From contig NZ_FOKR01000002.1 in NCBI RefSeq assembly GCF_900112195.1, forward strand, positions 218,134 through 282,133: a stretch of 64,000 nucleotides of DNA, in the 5' to 3' direction. The translations under genes were made by a program, and so were the position numbers. The DNA is from Butyrivibrio sp. YAB3001. GTDB taxonomy: Bacteria > Bacillota > Clostridia > Lachnospirales > Lachnospiraceae. Within the stretch, counting starts at the first letter, position 1. Each line of letters begins with the position of its first letter. Below, piece by piece: positions 61,241-64,000 of this stretch. Under the pieces are notes generated by a model. That model was not told the DNA's origin and did no database searches. It worked only from the letters and a program-made list of their open reading frames with translations.

Positions 61241-62383
61241 TTATACACCAAATACTGCCATAAATGTACCAGCAACAACGGCTGTACCAATAACTCCGGC
61301 AACATTAGGTCCCATAGCATGCATTAACAGGAAGTTTGATGGATCATATTCAGCACCAACCTTCTGTGATACACGTGCAGCCATAGGAACAGCAGATACA
61401 CCAGCTGAGCCGATAAGAGGATTGATCTTACCACCTGTTATCAGGCACAACAGCTTACCAAGAAGACATCCTGCAGCAGTACCAAACGCAAATGCAATAA
61501 GTCCGAGAACAACAATGATAATAGTTGTCTTATTAAGGAAAGCTTCTGCACTTGTTGTAGCTCCTACTGATGTTCCAAGAAGGATAACTACGATATACAT
61601 AAGAGCATTTGAAGCTGTCTCCTGCAGCTGACGAACAACGCCAGATTCTCTGAACAGGTTACCAAGCATAAGCATACCAATAAGTGGTGCTGTAGTAGGA
61701 AGAATCATACTTACTACGATAGTAACGATTACAGGGAAAAGAATCTTTTCAAGCTTAGAAACTTCTCTAAGCTGCTGCATTCTGATTTTTCTCTCTCTGT
61801 CTGTAGTAAGAGCCTTCATAATAGGAGGCTGAATCATAGGAACCAAAGCCATATATGAATATGCAGCAACAGCAATAGGTCCTAAGATAGATGTCTGATG
61901 CAGCTTGGATGCAAGGAAAATTGATGTAGGGCCATCTGCACCACCAATGATGGATACAGCAGCAGCCTGCTGATCATTAAATCCAAAAGCAATAGCCATA
62001 AAGTAAGCTGCAAAGATACCAAACTGAGCTCCGGCACCCATAAGGAAACTTATAGGATTCGCAATAAGCGGACCAAAGTCTGTCATAGCTCCAACACCAA
62101 GGAAAATAAGTGACGGAAGAATTGCCCATTCATCCAAAATATAGAAATAATGCAAAAGTCCTCCGGCAGCACTTCCTGTAGGTTCTGCCATAATATCCGG
62201 ATAAATATTTACAAGAAGCATACCAAATGAAATTGGTACTAAAAGCAAAGGCTCAAATCCCTTGGCAATAGCCAGATACAAGAACACCAATGCAACACCG
62301 ATCATAACATAGTTACCCGGTGACATCGTGGTAAATGCCGTCTGATGCCAGAGATTAGATAATGTATTAACAATGTAATCCAT
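61241..62383 (-). CDS. oadB: Na+-pumping decarboxylase beta subunit
   Basis: A 380-residue membrane protein with ten to eleven hydrophobic segments. The family segments GIGALTDFGPL-like (VGAMTDFGPLIANP) and GAADGPTSIF-like (GGADGPTSIF) carry the aspartates used in Na+ translocation and carboxybiotin decarboxylation. It couples decarboxylation to Na+ export. GAGG precedes the ATG. Confidence 0.95.
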   Translation of the reverse strand: MDYIVNTLSNLWHQTAFTTMSPGNYVMIGVALVFLYLAIAKGFEPLLLVPISFGMLLVNIYPDIMAEPTGSAAGGLLHYFYILDEWAILPSLIFLGVGAMTDFGPLIANPISFLMGAGAQFGIFAAYFMAIAFGFNDQQAAAVSIIGGADGPTSIFLASKLHQTSILGPIAVAAYSYMALVPMIQPPIMKALTTDRERKIRMQQLREVSKLEKILFPVIVTIVVSMILPTTAPLIGMLMLGNLFRESGVVRQLQETASNALMYIVVILLGTSVGATTSAEAFLNKTTIIIVVLGLIAFAFGTAAGCLLGKLLCLITGGKINPLIGSAGVSAVPMAARVSQKVGAEYDPSNFLLMHAMGPNVAGVIGTAVVAGTFMAVFGV

Positions 62384-62437
62384 TTTTTATCCTCATTTCT
62401 GTTTTAAAGTAAAAACCAACTATTCTCTGACACAAAA

Positions 62438-62797
62438 TTAGTTAAGAGTAGCAAGGCATGTTCCAGCCTCAACAGCATCACCTGCAGCAACATCGATACT
62501 TGCAACAGTTCCGTCTGAAGGAGCTACCATAGGGATCTCCATCTTCATAGATTCAATAGTTACAACTGTGTCGCCCTTCTTAACAGCCTGACCAACACTT
62601 GCATTGATCTTAAGAACCTTTCCGGCAGCACCAGCCTCAACCTTGATTGAGCCGGCACCAGCACTTGCCTTCTTTGCAGGTGCAGCAGGTGCCTTAGGTG
62701 CAGGAGCTGCAGCAACAGGAGCAACTCCTGATCCAGCGCCCTCTTCTACAGTTACATCATATACGTTTCCGTTAACGGTTATTGTATAGTTCTTCAT
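62438..62797 (-). CDS. gcdC: biotin carrier protein of decarboxylase/transcarboxylase
   Basis: A 119-residue biotin carrier. After a 20-residue N-terminal part comes an A/P-rich hinge, then a biotinyl domain with ESMKMEIPM, whose lysine is biotinylated. It shuttles the carboxyl group between carboxyltransferases and the OadB pump. Two adjacent ATGs (62797 and 62800) follow GGAG; 62797 gives better spacing. Confidence 0.95.
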   Translation of the reverse strand: MKNYTITVNGNVYDVTVEEGAGSGVAPVAAAPAPKAPAAPAKKASAGAGSIKVEAGAAGKVLKINASVGQAVKKGDTVVTIESMKMEIPMVAPSDGTVASIDVAAGDAVEAGTCLATLN

Positions 62798-62845
62798 CAT
62801 ATCTCCTTTCGATGAGCAAGGTTATCTCCGTGCTCGATCTCATAT

Positions 62846-63673
62846 TTAGTGTTTTTTCCAATTATTATTTACTTTTCTTATAGATCTTACACGGAATCCG
62901 TCAGTACTGCCGCTTCCTTCATATGCTGCAATAGCAGCTGCAATTACAGCTACAAGTTCTGCATCGCTGGAAAGATCTTCTTGTGTGGCAATCTGATTGA
63001 TTGTGTTCTCCATTGCCTTCTGAGTGATTTCCTTATCACTCTCTTTCTTTTTCTTATTACCACCAATAAGTATTGGGAATAAAGAAATAATAAGCGAAAT
63101 GATTACAAGAATTGAAAATGCCATTCCCATTCCTAAAAGTGTATTAAGACCGGCATTCTCAAGTTTCTCACCTGTTGTCTTAGCTACTGTAACACCGATA
63201 TCAGTAGGTTCTCCTCTATTGGAGAGATAGATCATCATATCAGCTGTATGCTTTGTTCCCTGCAAAACTGCATCAACTACAAGCACACCTTCTTTATTAA
63301 CCTCATATGAAATATCCTTGACACTGATATCATCTGCCAAAGTCACTTCTGTGTTATAGCCAAGATCTTTTACAGCCTTATACCAGCTTGTATATCCGCT
63401 CTTAAGCACATCATATCTCTCGTCAGAAGTGCTCATGGCAATATCAAAATACAAGTTCTGTTCAAAGTTATCCGGAGTGATACCATCAAGATACCATGCT
63501 TCAAAATTATTATCTTCCAAAGCTTCCGCATAACCCCTCAGGCTATCGTATGTAAATATATCAGACGAATACCTGCTTCCTTCAACAGTGTTGACAGTTG
63601 TCTGTTCACCGCATGCAGTAAGTCCGAGAAGGCAGCTAAGCATAACGCCCAAAACCAACATTTTTCGTTTCAT
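62846..63673 (-). CDS. oadG: lipoprotein-OadG fusion, gamma subunit of Na+ decarboxylase
   Basis: A 275-residue protein in two parts. The N-terminus is a lipoprotein signal ending in LTAC-G, followed by an extracellular domain of about 140 residues resembling DUF3887-type domains. The C-terminal part has one membrane helix (about 175-200) and a basic, glycine-poor cytoplasmic end typical of OadG. Normal OadG is about 80-120 residues, so this is an expanded form. The ATG at 63673 follows GGGAG; an earlier start at 63694 would overlap the mmdA stop. Confidence 0.8.
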   Translation of the reverse strand: MKRKMLVLGVMLSCLLGLTACGEQTTVNTVEGSRYSSDIFTYDSLRGYAEALEDNNFEAWYLDGITPDNFEQNLYFDIAMSTSDERYDVLKSGYTSWYKAVKDLGYNTEVTLADDISVKDISYEVNKEGVLVVDAVLQGTKHTADMMIYLSNRGEPTDIGVTVAKTTGEKLENAGLNTLLGMGMAFSILVIISLIISLFPILIGGNKKKKESDKEITQKAMENTINQIATQEDLSSDAELVAVIAAAIAAYEGSGSTDGFRVRSIRKVNNNWKKH

Positions 63674-63690
63674 TTTGAGTGCTCCCTTCA

Positions 63691-64000
63691 TCAAACTGTG
63701 CCGTGTTTCTTTGCAGGACGCTCATCCCTTTTTGTAAAAAGCATCTCGAATGCGCCAATTACATACTTTCTGGTATCTGCCGGCTCAATAATTTCATCGA
63801 CATAACCTCTTCCAGCTGCACTCTTAACATTATTCTGAAGAGCTGCGTACTCATTTGCTGTCTGATTAACATCAGCATCCTTGCCATCGCAAAGAATTTT
63901 GGCTGCAAGCTTAGCATCCATAGTACCGATCTGAGCATCTGGCCAGCTTATAGTAACATCAGCGCCGATTGCCTTTGAATTCATAACAACATATGCACTT
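63691..64000 (-). CDS. mmdA: carboxyltransferase beta subunit, MmdA type (partial)
   Basis: Only the C-terminal 102 residues are in the window; the gene extends past the right edge, and the reading frame is open to position 64000 (SAYVVMNSKAIGAD). The VVMNSKAIGADVTISWPDA block and the C-terminal RKYVIGAFEMLFTKRDERPAKK... segment are typical of the acyl-CoA carboxyltransferase family (methylmalonyl-CoA decarboxylase alpha, propionyl-CoA carboxylase beta, transcarboxylase 12S). It lies upstream of oadG and shares the operon with the biotin carrier, OadB and OadA. Confidence 0.88.
   Translation of the reverse strand, partial: SAYVVMNSKAIGADVTISWPDAQIGTMDAKLAAKILCDGKDADVNQTANEYAALQNNVKSAAGRGYVDEIIEPADTRKYVIGAFEMLFTKRDERPAKKHGTV

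Noticed and set aside
1-64000. Mobile element, prophage or defence island
   Set aside because: No integrase, transposase, capsid, restriction-modification or toxin-antitoxin gene is visible; gene order is that of conserved chromosomal blocks.

Overview
The window looks like chromosomal core sequence from a strictly fermentative, AT-rich Firmicute of the class Clostridia, most likely family Lachnospiraceae and Butyrivibrio/Pseudobutyrivibrio-like. This placement is an inference from gene order and content: ylxM-ffh-rpsP-khpA, smc-ftsY, acpP-plsX-rpmF and rplS-lepB-rbgA-rnhB-fliK-like-flhB-like-yraN blocks, a biotin-dependent Na+-pumping decarboxylase operon, a cytoplasmic GH8 xylo-oligosaccharide hydrolase, and no spoIVA beside gpsA. 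I see no prophage, insertion sequence, CRISPR array, rRNA, tRNA or defence island. Nearly all genes lie on the minus strand; the exceptions are the transaldolase-like gene, an acyltransferase, the GH8 gene and prs.

Layout, left to right. 1-1876: the start of a secreted low-complexity protein, a PilZ protein and an aldose-epimerase-like gene (all minus). 2134-5491: plus-strand sugar genes (fructose-6-phosphate aldolase/transaldolase, membrane acyltransferase, GH8). 5492-5681: a cluster of palindromes. 5730-10744: a minus-strand salvage and nucleic-acid operon (PNP, MTA/SAH deaminase, membrane-anchored MutS-like ATPase, RNase HI, metallophosphoesterase). 10874-12895: a large serine hydrolase. 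12974-15760: a Zn/Cd efflux operon (ArsR sensor, free HMA protein, P1B ATPase) behind two overlapping operator-like palindromes. 15998-18600: tyrS behind a T-box leader and folT behind a tetrahydrofolate riboswitch, with two copies of a dispersed palindromic repeat between the T-box terminator and tyrS. 18637-23124: DUF512 radical-SAM-like protein, der, plsY, gpsA. 23217-24416: prs (plus).

24491-33054: the rplS-to-histidine-kinase block, covering ribosomal protein L19, two signal peptidases, RbgA, RNase HII, FliK-like and FlhB-C-like proteins, YraN, PgeF and a two-component system. 33186-39368: a nucleoside uptake and salvage cluster (udp, BMP lipoprotein, ABC ATPase, two permeases, cdd). 39463-43352: rimM, trmD, khpA, rpsP, ffh, ylxM, with trmD and rimM in the reverse of the usual order. 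43452-46655: ilvA, yitT, a GH25 protein. 46770-53606: ftsY, smc, rnc, acpP, plsX, rpmF. 53812-59664: glgX, an unrecognised membrane protein, an OmpR-type regulator, a histidine kinase and a lipoprotein, apparently one transcription unit. 59764-64000: the decarboxylase/transcarboxylase operon (mmdA fragment, lipoprotein-OadG fusion, biotin carrier, oadB, oadA).

The genes form three coherent metabolic themes: nucleoside and purine salvage (udp-nup-cdd, PNP-mtaD, prs), RNA-level control of translation and folate supply (T-box, THF riboswitch), and Na+-coupled decarboxylation. The most unusual items are the dispersed palindromic repeat inside the tyrS leader, a promoter whose -35 box lies inside the preceding gene's terminator hairpin (43385-43434), the swapped trmD-rimM order with a nucleoside cluster before rplS, the lipoprotein-OadG fusion within a gene set resembling transcarboxylase plus Na+ pump, and the unannotated membrane-protein/two-component/lipoprotein unit after glgX.
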